12,500 nucleotides of DNA from Actinidia chinensis. Lineage: Eukaryota; Streptophyta; Magnoliopsida; Ericales; Actinidiaceae. Position 1 is the stretch's first letter; every line of letters begins with the position of its first letter. Shown here piece by piece: positions 1 through 8,400 of the stretch. A model generated the notes under the pieces. It saw only the letters and a program-made list of their open reading frames with translations. It searched no databases and had not been told where the DNA came from. The stretch spans positions 37,501 to 50,000 of the forward strand of contig VIGQ01001219.1 in the NCBI GenBank assembly GCA_009663005.1, written 5' to 3'. Made by a program: the position numbers and the translations under genes.

Positions 1-484
1 TGGCAGTTTAAACGTGGCGTCGGACGATCAAAACAAGACAAAATGACGCTTTGACTAGAATTGATTCCTAAGATTGAAATAGAGGTCAACAAGCTTATTG
101 AAGCGGCTTTATGCTAGAAGTCAAGTACCCTATGGATTCAAGATTGTCCCGGTTAAAAACGAAAAAGGGGCAAATTCGAATTTGTGTTGACTTTCGAGAC
201 CTTAACAAGCTTTCCAAAAGATAACTTTCTATTGCCTATAACCTGAAGCTCATGATAGACACTATACGTAGAATGAGACATTATCTTTATGGACGATTCA
301 TCTGGTACAATCAAATTTGGATGGTCCACGAGACAAGGAGTGTTGACGCCTTGTACACCAAAAGGAATCTATTGTTACAAAGTAATGCTTTGGGTTAATT
401 ATGATTAAACAACCCGGAGCTACATATCAAAGAGCAATGCAAAAGATCTTTGATGACATACTCACAAAAATGTTGAATGTTATG
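1..484 (+). pseudogene. Ty3/gypsy reverse transcriptase fragment (Tat-like), interrupted
   Basis: Decayed piece of the RT domain of an LTR retrotransposon, the enzyme that copies element RNA to DNA. In-frame blocks visible in changing frames are GQIRICVDFRDLNK at 168-209 (RT finger/palm start), a LMIDT-like block near 250, TPKGIYCYKVM around 357-391, and GATYQRAMQKIFDDILTK at 416-469. Their order and spacing match plant Ty3/gypsy RT of the Tat-like type. Several stops and frame changes separate them, so it cannot make a protein. The domain stops abruptly at 484, just before the place where the family has its catalytic D-D pair, and the neighbouring bases start a long terminal repeat of an element on the other strand. 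The 5' part of the element (gag, protease) would lie left of the window. Lineage assignment within Ty3/gypsy is from memory of the motif style and less certain than the RT call. Confidence 0.87.
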
Positions 485-1343
485 TGATTCGCTCCCAAGA
501 GTAATTCTTTACCGCAAGTGTACGGCGGTGCGAAGTAGTTTTAAAAAAACTCGAAGTAACGAGTATCGATCTCACAAGGAACAGTGCAAGGGTGTGACAA
601 CAAGATACTTAAAACACTACAATGCAATCTTAACCAAATCCTATTATGCTTCAAAAAAAAAAATAAACATATTGATTTGATTTGGATTTTTGATGAGTTT
701 GGACTAAAATTAAAATTAAAAACACAACAATAACAAATAAAAACTAATTTGGACTGGATATTAAAAGACTCAGAATCGACGATCCAGTCAATGAGTTTCT
801 CGAAAAGCCTAATGAGTATATTATATCAACCCAGAAGAGATTAGCCTTGGCATTCGAACGTCCACTTCCTTATGCATAACAGCAGTCGAACGCAAAGGAC
901 TAATCTTGACTTTTACTTCCTGGCATTCAGACGCCATATCTTTTCCATGGAGCGTCTCGAAAACATTAGACAAAATCCAAACTTTGCAAGTCTCGAAACT
1001 TTTTGAACTGTCAAACAAGGGGTTCGAAGTTCTTCAGCATTCTCTTCTTGGCGCTTCGGATGCCCAAGTTCTTCTTGGTAAGGCGTTATAGAACGGTCTT
1101 GGAAAAATTTCCAGATTTTCTTCATCGCATTTGAACGCTACTTTCCCTTCTTCAATGGAGCGTTTCGAATGCTAGGATAATTTTTGCCTCAGACCTTTTT
1201 TTTTCTTTTCTTCCTCTTTTATTGACTTTTTTAACCTGCACTAGACTCAGACACAACGTAATACAATATATGATTAAAAATTAAATAATTAGGACTAGAA
1301 ATAGAGCCAACATTATGCGGAAGTAACTTCGGCAGTCCAATCA
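485..1343 (-). repeat. 3' LTR of the Athila-like element
   Basis: On the minus strand this 859 bp segment begins TGATTGG and ends CGAATCA, giving the expected TG...CA with a 5 bp terminal inverted repeat (TGATT/AATCA). It is preceded on that strand by a polypurine tract (TTTTGGGGAG). The part 485 to about 830 is a direct repeat of 11602 to about 11940: both share blocks such as AATTCTTTACCGC, GTGTACGG, CACAAGGAA, AACAAGATAC and ATCTTAACCAAATCCTA. Beyond 830 I could not align the two copies. The distal half (840-1170) is rich in a repeated GAACGCT/GGAGCGT motif. The short open frames here (for example 913-1125 minus) show no family resemblance and look like chance. Confidence 0.75.
817..826 (-). 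promoter_or_regulatory. possible LTR TATA box (3' LTR copy)
   Basis: Minus-strand ATATAATATA lies about 335 bp from the LTR 3' end. A matching TATAATAT is at nearly the same distance in the other LTR copy (11928-11935), so it is retained in both copies. In LTRs a TATA box sets the start of the R region. The call rests only on position, sequence and presence in both copies, in an AT-rich setting where chance matches are common. Confidence 0.3.
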
Positions 1344-1353
1344 CTCCCCAAAA
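1344..1353 (-). other. polypurine tract next to the 3' LTR
   Basis: Minus strand TTTTGGGGAG abuts the TG of the LTR at 1343. In LTR retrotransposons such a purine run resists RNase H and primes plus-strand DNA synthesis immediately upstream of the 3' LTR. The position directly at the LTR edge is what supports the call; the tract itself is short. Confidence 0.6.
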
Positions 1354-3009
1354 TAAACCTTTTGCTAACCCTAGCACAAAATATTTAAAACAAAAGCAAA
1401 AAAGAGATTAATCTCTTTTGTAGAGTCCCGAAGGGCATAGCTTATGCATAACTTTTAAACTCCTAAGTTAGCCTCCTAGTGGACGAGTGATGCCATGAGG
1501 GTTTCCAGTGATGATACCTATAAAATCCATATATGTTATCAAAATAATTAACAACAATCTCAACAAAAATACCCAATGCAAGCAATTCAAAATCAACCCA
1601 ATCATGCTTAAGCACATCTACCAAACTATCAAGTGCACTATTAAACGAGAGATCCGAGGAAGTGTGAAGTGATAGAGTCGTATTCCACAAATTTCAACCA
1701 TTACGCATCCAAACAACAACATATAGCCTCGATTCAAAACTCACAAGTCATACACTCTCAACATAGAACCCACAAGTTTCTCTCAACGGATGGCTCGTTA
1801 TATGAGTAAGTGTAAAAGTAACGCAAAGAGAGCCAATACAAATTTCAACAACCGCAAAAAGTTTTAAGTGTAGCGACCTTGGCATAATCTTCACGAAGAT
1901 TTAAATGTACCAGTGTGAATTGCCATAATAGGTTTTAATGAAAGCTTGAATTCCGATGTAACTTACTTATACTGCGACCATGATTAAAAGAGTAGTCCAA
2001 GAAGAAAATAGAGAGAATCAAGTAGTAATCGATCTTGGACATAGGCATGATCCACTACATAGGCCATCCTAATGAGCACACAGTTCAACTCTTTTCTTAA
2101 CACTTTCAACTTTTAACGCCTTGATGTATTTTTTTTCCCATTCATAATCTAACAAGAATTTCAAAATTATCCTATTTTCGGAAATCGTATGATATAGCCA
2201 ATTATCACAAAGAATTTGACGAAATTTGGAAGACGTATGCTAATTGGCCCCCACCCAAAATTAACAGAATCAGTTTTTTGGGGGGATGTGTAAATCAGTA
2301 AAAGGTGCCAACACTTCACTCATCACATTACATGTAAACCAAATTCAAGTGTATTGAACTATCAAACACACGAGGTTCAAAAAACATTTTCTTAGTAAAT
2401 GAAAACCGACTAACAAAAACGATTCTTGGCTTAAAGCACTCACAATGGTATAAAATTCACTTTTGGTTCAGTCATGTAGATTGTATAATTTACTTCGAAA
2501 CCACGACTCGTGGTAGTGTAAGTTCTCCTCTCTCTATATATTGCACAGACAGTAGTAAAATATCAAACATGCAAGGACTGATTTACATGAGAATCCGCTT
2601 AAACCATCATATATGCAAAATTACTAATTGCCTCTTAAAAACATCTTTGAAAATAAAAATATTGATGATGCAGTTATGGTCCCAAAAGTAACAAAATTTC
2701 TCAACACATCCACAATATACGGAAAGCTCAATCATAAACATGGAATGCAAAGAGTAACCATGAAAATTCAAAGGAACCAGAAGAAACAAACTGCTTCGCT
2801 GCCCAATGATAGGAACCTGTTTTTTTTTTTCAATTTGCAATCATGGCAGAACAACTTTGCCCTAAACAATTTAGCCAAGACAATCCAAAAAAGCATTCCA
2901 TCAATTAAAGCATTCAACTACCAATGAAAACATTCCAAAATGTAACACTAATCCAACAAAAACATCAGCAACTAAACATGCCAGAAATCGAAAAAAAGAA
3001 AAAATATCA
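1354..3009. other. non-coding 3' tail of the element
   Basis: About 1.65 kb of AT-rich sequence between the envelope-position ORF and the polypurine tract. Short frames occur on both strands (for example 2628-2927 plus, 1463-1690 minus), but none shows recognisable motifs. It contains a T run at 2820-2830, a CCCCCaCCCAAAA / TTTTGGGGGG inverted pair at 2248-2285, and a tiny palindrome at 2501-2513. A long untranslated region between the last ORF and the 3' LTR is normal for large Athila-type elements. I see no gene in it. Confidence 0.55.
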
Positions 3010-4080
3010 AGAAATCATAATCCTCATCATCATCATCTTCCTCCTCCATACGGGATCAACATGGCCTTTCATGTCTGGAGGCATAACCGGTTGTGACGAC
3101 TAGACTCCTCCTCTAATGACGACAACCGGGTATTTCAACGGTATTAACTTCTTCTCTAAATCAGACATTTGCTTACTCATCTCTTTTCCCAAATCAGAAT
3201 GGCTTCTTTTAGCTCCCCATGCTATAGCTGATCCTCATGTGCTCTTTCCTCCAATTCCTCTTCTTCCTTGCCCCTCAAATCGAGACAAAGAAGCGCTATC
3301 AATGGGCCCTCAGGCTTCAATCATAATAAAATCACAGGGATATGGACTCGCTTCTTTGAATACAACTCCGTCAAACATCCCGTGCAAGGCACTGAACCCC
3401 TCTTGTCGAAGCCTTATATGTGGCTTCACAAAGATAAAAATGATACGAGGTAAGTCAATGGTATTCCCAGTACCAATTGCCCACAACCACCTAGCCCTAG
3501 CAACATCATGGATACCGTACGTTTTAACGAAATGTAGGATGGAATGACACAAAAACCTAAATAGAATCAAATACTTGTCTTGAGGCGTATCTTGTTACAA
3601 TGCACCTCACCATCATCGTCTCCCTCTAAAAGCAATTCTTGTGAAACTACCGCTAAGTTCGGCCTCCCAATATTAGAAATTGCAAACTCTGGGTTTTCCT
3701 CTCGGGGAATCTAAAATTTCAGCAAAAGTGTCGGGTGTCACCTTTTAATTTATTTGCCCGCACCCAAAGCACAATTTCTCCTTGCCTTGCAGTCTCCGGT
3801 TCGTTTGATGTTTGCCATGAACTCCTTGCATAATGTTAAAAACCGATTCCGCCTTAAATTTTTTTCGATTTTATCAACCCCTTAGTGGTAAAGTTTTGCC
3901 GACAAAAACTAACGGCCAGTGTTTTCTAAAAAAAAAAAAAAATGGTGACTAAATTAAAGCTTCATCTCAAGTACTACCCCATTGCGAACCCAGACCTTAT
4001 TGAAAACAATTTTTCCTCCATTTGTCTCGTGAAAACGAGAAGCATCATAGTTCACCCCTGGCCTTTCCTTTGGACTGACC
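3010..4080 (-). pseudogene. envelope-position ORF with plant 'putative transposon protein' type domain, broken
   Basis: Minus-strand reading blocks, in order from about 4070 down: an N-terminal NYDASRF-like block; KEFMANIKRTGDCKA near 3790-3830; PREENPEFAISNIGRPNL near 3650-3705, continuing to an ELLLEGDD block; then an 86-codon open frame (3570-3310) containing FLCHSILHFVK and ARWLWAIGTGNTIDLPR. After a stop come SLSRFEGQ and a charged, possibly coiled stretch with KEMSKQMSDLEKKL around 3160-3190. The CAT/CTC repeat at 3019-3048 would encode an acidic E/D tail. This resembles the plant-specific Transposase_32-like domain found in many plant retroelement-derived hypothetical proteins. Its location, downstream of integrase and upstream of the 3' LTR, is where Athila elements carry their envelope-like ORF, but no transmembrane or fusion motifs are visible, so an envelope function is not supported. 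At least four frame changes and a poly-A tract at 3928-3942 interrupt it. The plus-strand frame at 3116-3547 is a shadow. Confidence 0.72.
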
Positions 4081-4377
4081 TTTTAGTTGGACTCCCGTGT
4101 CCATAACCCAAAAATATTCAGTTCTCCTACATCCAAACACACAAATACAAACACAAGCTACACACTATGCAACTATGCAATGCAACAAGGTATGTGCCTT
4201 TATAAAGTGGGCTTGTTTTACCATGAGTTCAATCGAAACTAAGGCCCGACAGCACCCACGATATTGTACCCATGTAAAAATAGAGTTTCTACCAATGTTT
4301 TCTTTAACGCAAGTGGCTCCATCTTTAATGACCGACAACAAATGAGAATACAACATCCAATTCCATCCCAATTCAAT

Positions 4378-4556
4378 GATTCTTCATTGGGACAATTCGT
4401 CAAGCATTGAAGGGCATAGGTAAGATGTAGTTAAATTTCTATGCTCAATTTCTTGACACAATGACTCCCAAATCTCAAAATAAGTGGACGATGAGTTTAA
4501 AATAAATCCCCCTCACTAATTAAGTAATTCTTTCATTGGGGCAATTCATCGAGCAC
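4378..4556. repeat. pair of diverged direct repeats, about 30 bp
   Basis: The blocks at about 4378-4405 and 4527-4556 share TTC(T)TTCATTGGG, then ACAATTCGTCAAGCA against GCAATTCATCGAGCA, separated by roughly 120 bp. They match closely across the 30 bases and not in the flanks that I compared. Confidence 0.6.
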
Positions 4557-5033
4557 CTTGGAGTGCACACACTAGTCCTAGGTTGTTCATGCAAACTTTA
4601 CCATGAAAGATTCTCCTCTTATTTTAGTTTAGAACTTTAAAACAAATCCCAACAAACATAATGGGTAAGGAAAAAATCATAATTGTGTGTGTTAATGTAG
4701 ATTTATAACCCTACATGTGAAACTTAAAATTTTTTGAAAATCTAGGTTTCTATGATAAAATCCCTAAATTCAACAATTCAAAGTAAGGAATCCCTGAATT
4801 TACCTTGAGGTGATCAACCCCAAATGATGAACTTTAACACTTGGGCTTCCTCCTTCAAAATCGGCCCAAATATCTCTCTATCTCTTCTCTCTGGATGTGG
4901 TGCTATGTAAAATGGTATAAACTGAAATACGCGACTTTTCAATTTAAAAAACCGCCCCTAGGCTCACAGTTCGAACGCTCTAAGGGGCGTGTTGAACGTA
5001 GGCAAGTTGTTGTTTTTTTTTTTAAATAAAAAT

Positions 5034-5108
5034 TAAACTATCCTAAAAAATAAATTATCCTAAAAATAAAAATTATATCTAAAAAACTAATTATCATAAA
5101 AAAAAAAT
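5034..5108. repeat. AT-rich tandem repeat
   Basis: Four imperfect copies of a unit like AAATTATCCTAAAAA (variants with ACTATCCTAAAAAA, ATTATATCTAAAAAA and ATTATCATAAAAA), period about 16-21 bp, ending next to the polypurine tract. No coding sense. Copy boundaries are by eye. Confidence 0.6.
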
Positions 5109-5120
5109 TACGAAGTAAGT

Positions 5121-5134
5121 ACTCCCCCCCAATT
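5121..5134 (-). other. polypurine tract downstream of integrase
   Basis: Minus strand AATTGGGGGGGAGT follows the integrase end and a CATTTCGGAGAATGCTCG block. A G-rich run in this place, after pol and before the extra ORF, is familiar from plant Ty3/gypsy elements with a downstream ORF, where it may act as a second plus-strand priming site or mark an older 3' end. What follows it (TACTTACTTCG) lacks the TG of a normal LTR start. Confidence 0.5.
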
Positions 5135-5289
5135 AGAGACGAGCATTCTCCGAAATGCGAAAGAAAAACCCAAAATAAAAATCAGCACTACCATAAATAG
5201 ATTTAACCTAACGCTCTATGGTACACAAACAACCCAAAAACGCATTCTTATCAATTAATCGAACTGCGAGGGATCGTGTGTAAGATCCA

Positions 5290-6540
5290 CACACCAACCT
5301 CTCTGTCTCTCGTCAGATAGGGCTTTCAAACGATGCCCATTGACTTTAACACATTTTCATTCCTCGGATTTCGGTCTTTCAATCGCCCTCATGAGGTGAA
5401 ATAACATGCACTGCACAAAAGGTCCAGACCATCAACTTTAAGTTTTTCCGTAAAAAATGCAAACGGGGAGTTGTACAAAAGCACCTTTTGACCCACATCG
5501 AATGATTTGCGGCACAATCAATTGATCATGCACATATTCATTTTAGCTTTTGAGAATTCTTGTTGTTTTCTCATTGCATCATCCGTATCTCCTCTAACTC
5601 ATCAATTGCAATTGACGTAATGGCCCTGACTCGTAAGGCTCGTGTTTGTGTGTGAAATTGCAAATAGACCATACAATTTTTGCTCAATTTCAACCAGAAG
5701 GTGCACGCTTTTACATACACAATCCTATACGGAGAAGACCTTAAAATGGTTTTGTATTGCAGTCCTATACGCCCATTTCAGCTCCAGCTAACCTCAAAGA
5801 CCAATCCTTCGTTTGGGCGTTACGGTTTTATCAAGGACTTGTTTGATTTCCTTTGCCCAACTCAACTTGCCCTTAGGTTTGGGGATGGTAAGGTGTGCCA
5901 ACCTTATGAAATCACTACATATTTGGGCATGAGAGAAGTCCTATGGGTTATTACAAAAATGTGAAGGCCCCACACTAAAATTAGCTCGGGGGACATGCCA
6001 AATCTAACAAAAATATATTCCTTCAAAAAACTTCTTAACCACAACAAGCATGGTCATTAGTACGACTTGGTATGGCTTCTACCTACTTGGACACGTAATC
6101 TATGGCACTAGGAATGATTAAGATATCCACACGAATTAGGAAAAGGACCCATGAAATCAATAACCCCAACATGTGCCGTTTAGAGAGACTTCCTAGTTAT
6201 TGGCATCTATCACATGACGCTGCAAAGGCAGGAACATCACGGAACATGGTAGGCCAATTAAAAAACCACTTGTGTAAAAGTTTGGCAGTAGTTTACGGTG
6301 AAGAAAAGTTCAACCACATATTGTGACTGACCAAAACTCTAAAATGCTCTTCACCTCATTCAATCAGGAATGCACGACGTAGGACCTGATCAGGACAATA
6401 CATAAAACAGAAACGGATCTTCCAAGAAAAATACCTCACATGCTAAAAAACTTCTTCCTACAAGGCTATAGACCAATGCCAAAGGAATTCTAACGGTGGA
6501 CAAATAATTGGAGTGTCCGCAAACCATGTACTAAAGATTT
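5290..6540 (-). pseudogene. integrase domain of pol, broken
   Basis: Integrase joins element cDNA to host DNA. Minus-strand blocks appear in order. First is the tail of the RNase H-integrase linker, with WFAD near 6515. The zinc-binding region follows, with an SIL block near 6335 and a block at 6265-6200 that reads FFNWPTMFRD and ends in CDRCQ. The catalytic core starts with GVIDFMGPFPNS at 6167-6132, giving the first catalytic D. A SHFCNN block near 5950-5970 has SVG where the family has the second catalytic D preceded by S, so that residue appears lost. EIKQVLDKTV lies at 5850-5821, KDWSLRLA near 5800, and HLLVEIEQKLYGLFAI near 5700-5655. The C-terminal domain has GQKVLLYNSPFAFF around 5493-5450 and NGHRLKA at about 5341-5321. 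Stops and frame changes separate the blocks. The plus-strand frames at 5680-5964 and 6102-6326 are shadows. Confidence 0.9.
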
Positions 6541-6556
6541 GCCCCACCCCCCCCCC

Positions 6557-6868
6557 TAGATGAGCCCCACGTAGTAGTAATTGCAGGGTGTAGAAAAACG
6601 TGAGGTATCATCATCAGGAAAGTACTGAAGTGTGAAGGTCACGAAAGAGCAATTGTTGTGTTGCCACGCGCGATAAGAGGGTCCACTGAGTGCTAGGAGT
6701 TGTGAGCCTTGACAACAGAATAGCGTGTAGTAAGCATACAAGGCGGGCCCGAAAAAGTAAAAAGAACAGAAAGAGAGGCAGCTGCCAGCGGAGAGGAGAC
6801 GGCGCGCAGTAGTGGAAACGCACGCGATAACCAAGGCGAACAACACTGAAAGGAGGAACAGATATGTA
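6557..6868. other. CpG-rich island of unknown origin between RNase H and integrase
   Basis: This segment is richer in G+C than its flanks and full of CpG (GCGCGC, CGCACGCG, CACGCGCG), whereas the surrounding element is AT-rich. Two overlapping minus-strand frames run open through it (6556-6927 and 6614-6949, 123 and 111 codons). One contains a hydrophobic run, LFLLSVLFALVIACVSTTA, of signal-peptide character. The RNase H side (ending QEFNNKIRDKG near 6868) and the integrase side (WFAD near 6515) are recognisable, and the distance between them is roughly 150-200 bp longer than I expect for this linker. A FPDDD block near 6612-6626 may still belong to the pol linker, which would put the foreign part at about 6630-6868. 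A C run at 6547-6556 borders it. I do not recognise the sequence and cannot assign a product. Confidence 0.5.
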
Positions 6869-7265
6869 CAAGAAGACCCCTTTATCTCTGATCTTATTAT
6901 TAAATTCTTGTAATAACAGGAATCCACCTAATGAGTCGCGGCTTTGCATCGAGTTTAGTCAAGAGGTACTTTAGTGCGGAATGATCAGTAATATAATTAT
7001 AAGTGATCCGTGTGACCAAGTATGACGACATAGAACATACATATCGGGAGAGTGTGTACGGAAGAACTAGTCCAGTCATACCGATATATGAAATGTCAAT
7101 CACCTGAGGGGTCAGTGGTTATTAGTTCGATTGAGCATCATTAAGGGTTTGCTACATAGTATATTGACATGGGGGTTTCTTATCGATCACTTTGCCCCAA
7201 AATAGCTCCAAGCTACATATCACTCGCAATCACCCATTTACTCAAAAAGGTAAAGACCAATCAGG
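6869..7265 (-). pseudogene. RNase H domain of pol, broken
   Basis: RNase H degrades the RNA strand of the RNA-DNA hybrid during retrotransposition. On the minus strand, PDWSLPF (7265-7244) marks the start of the connection/RNase H region. It is followed by a GKVIDKKP block near 7200-7178, QTLNDAQSN near 7155-7128, and a 67-codon open frame (7103-6900) carrying YLVTRITYNYITDHSALK and then KYLLTKLDAKPRLIRW, the most intact motif of the window. In the next frame LLLQEFNNKIRDKG continues to the domain edge. The C-terminal catalytic region is joined to the CpG-rich island. Stops occur before and within the domain. The plus-strand frame at 7192-7389 is a shadow. Confidence 0.92.
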
Positions 7266-8400
7266 GGTGATAGAATATCGGTGCGGTGGTGAGAAGACCC
7301 TTAAGTTTTTATCAAAGGTTTTTAACATTGTGGATGTCACTCAAAGGGTACATCTAATGAAATCAAGTGACACAAGGGTCTCGAGATGAACTAAACCCTC
7401 AATGAAACGACGATAAAAATCCGGCATGCCCTAAAATGATCAAAAATGTCTTTACACACACTTAGGGATAGGTAGACTATTGGATCAATTCAACTTTTGC
7501 TCTATCTACCCCGATCCCTTTCTAGGACACAATATGCCCAAGGACTATACATTGATGTGTCACCATGAAGTGACACATCTCCCAATTCAAACCAATTGAC
7601 TTTCTTCACATCTATCCCAAAAACACACTTTAAATGCTTTAAACATATTCAAACGTATCACCATACACCAGAAAAATCATCCATGAATACCTCAAGGATC
7701 TTTTAACAGTGTCGCTAAATTGAAATTATGCACCTTTGAAAGTGGTCGATGGCATTGCCATAGGCCAAAGGGCATTCTCCTATAAGCCATAAGTACCCAA
7801 AAGGACATGTGAATGTGGGCCTTATAGTGGATTCTCTAAAGTCACCTCAATTTGATTGTACCCAGAGTACCCAATCTAAAAACAATAAAAGGTCGGCCCG
7901 CAACACGCTCTAAGACTTGATCCAAAAAGGAAAGTGATAAGGGTCTTCCTAGTTGCAAAATTTCAACTTGATTAATCAATGCACATTCGCCAAACTCATT
8001 TGGATCCTAGTCAGCACTAGTTCAATAGTTCATTATGCTCATTCTTCACCACCGATTACCCCCGACTTCTTAGAACAATGGTTGGACTCACCTACTTAGA
8101 ATCCGAAATTGGGATATGATACCAGCATCAAAAGTTTAGCATTTATCCTCTATCGGCCTCTTTCATATTGGGGTTTAAATGCTTTTGCATTGGCGCACAA
8201 GTTTATACTCTTCTTCCAAATCAATACGATGCGTGCACATGAATGGACTAATACGTGAAGATCTGCTATTGTCAAACCTAAATGACTGCCTATGCTCTTA
8301 AGTACTTTCAAAAGTGATTCCTCTTGACCTCAGTTAGGCTAGAGGATATGACAACGACAGTAAGACTCACCTTCTCCCAAAAAATGCATACTTAAGTGGA
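7266..8400 (-). pseudogene. reverse transcriptase domain of pol, broken
   Basis: Minus-strand blocks in order, with approximate positions: LTIADLH near 8280, RISPFMCTHRIDLEEEYK at 8256-8200, LLDAGII near 8135, FPFLDQVLERVAG near 7920, SGYNQIEVTL near 7865-7838, FTCPFG, RMPFG and FQRC between 7814 and 7725, the catalytic FMDD at 7687-7676 within VFMDDFS, IVLGHIVS, GIGVDRAKVELI at 7548-7480, and the thumb/connection block HAGFYRRFIEG at about 7427-7397. The FMDD variant of the YxDD polymerase motif and the RMPFG/HAGFYRRFI style are typical of Athila-type plant elements. The frame changes many times, so no single frame is longer than about 30 codons; this is why it shows poorly as ORFs. The enzyme would act with the downstream RNase H. 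Confidence 0.93.

Larger units (their letters stand above)
4081..5120. other. AT-rich spacer between integrase and the downstream ORF
   Basis: Roughly 1 kb without a convincing coding frame on either strand; the 60-80 codon frames at 4097-4345, 4165-4371 and 4841-5029 carry no family motif. It holds a duplicated block of about 30 bp (near 4378 and 4527), an LTR-like GAACGCT..GGGGCGT..GAACG motif at 4973-4998 that recalls motifs in the 3' LTR, a T run at 5010-5022 and an AT-rich tandem array (5034-5108). It could be a leader for the downstream ORF, or contain a remnant of another LTR; I cannot decide from sequence alone. Confidence 0.5.

Noticed and set aside
1190..1220. Pyrimidine run at 1196-1219 taken as the polypurine tract that ends the LTR
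   Set aside because: The TGATT/AATCA-bounded LTR with TTTTGGGGAG at 1344-1353 fits better; the run is then inside the LTR.
2501..2513. CCACGACTCGTGG palindrome as a regulatory site
   Set aside because: A 5 bp stem is expected by chance in 12.5 kb and nothing around it supports a function.
2528..2540. TATA-like CTCTATATATTGCA on the plus strand as a gene promoter
   Set aside because: No coding frame follows on the plus strand; AT-rich chance match.
3116..3547. 143-codon plus-strand open frame, the longest in the window
   Set aside because: It is antisense to the recognisable ARWLWAIGTGNTIDLPR domain and has no family features of its own.
4378..4556. VLDELP/MLDELS-like translation of the duplicated block, recalling PPR proteins
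   Set aside because: Both copies run into a stop at once and no other PPR repeat features are present.
5680..5964. 94-codon plus-strand open frame
   Set aside because: The opposite strand carries integrase motifs (EIKQVLDKTV, KDWSLRLA) over the same bases; the plus frame is a shadow.
6557..6868. rRNA or organelle DNA as the source of the CpG-rich island
   Set aside because: No rRNA motif or known organelle gene was recognisable in either strand.
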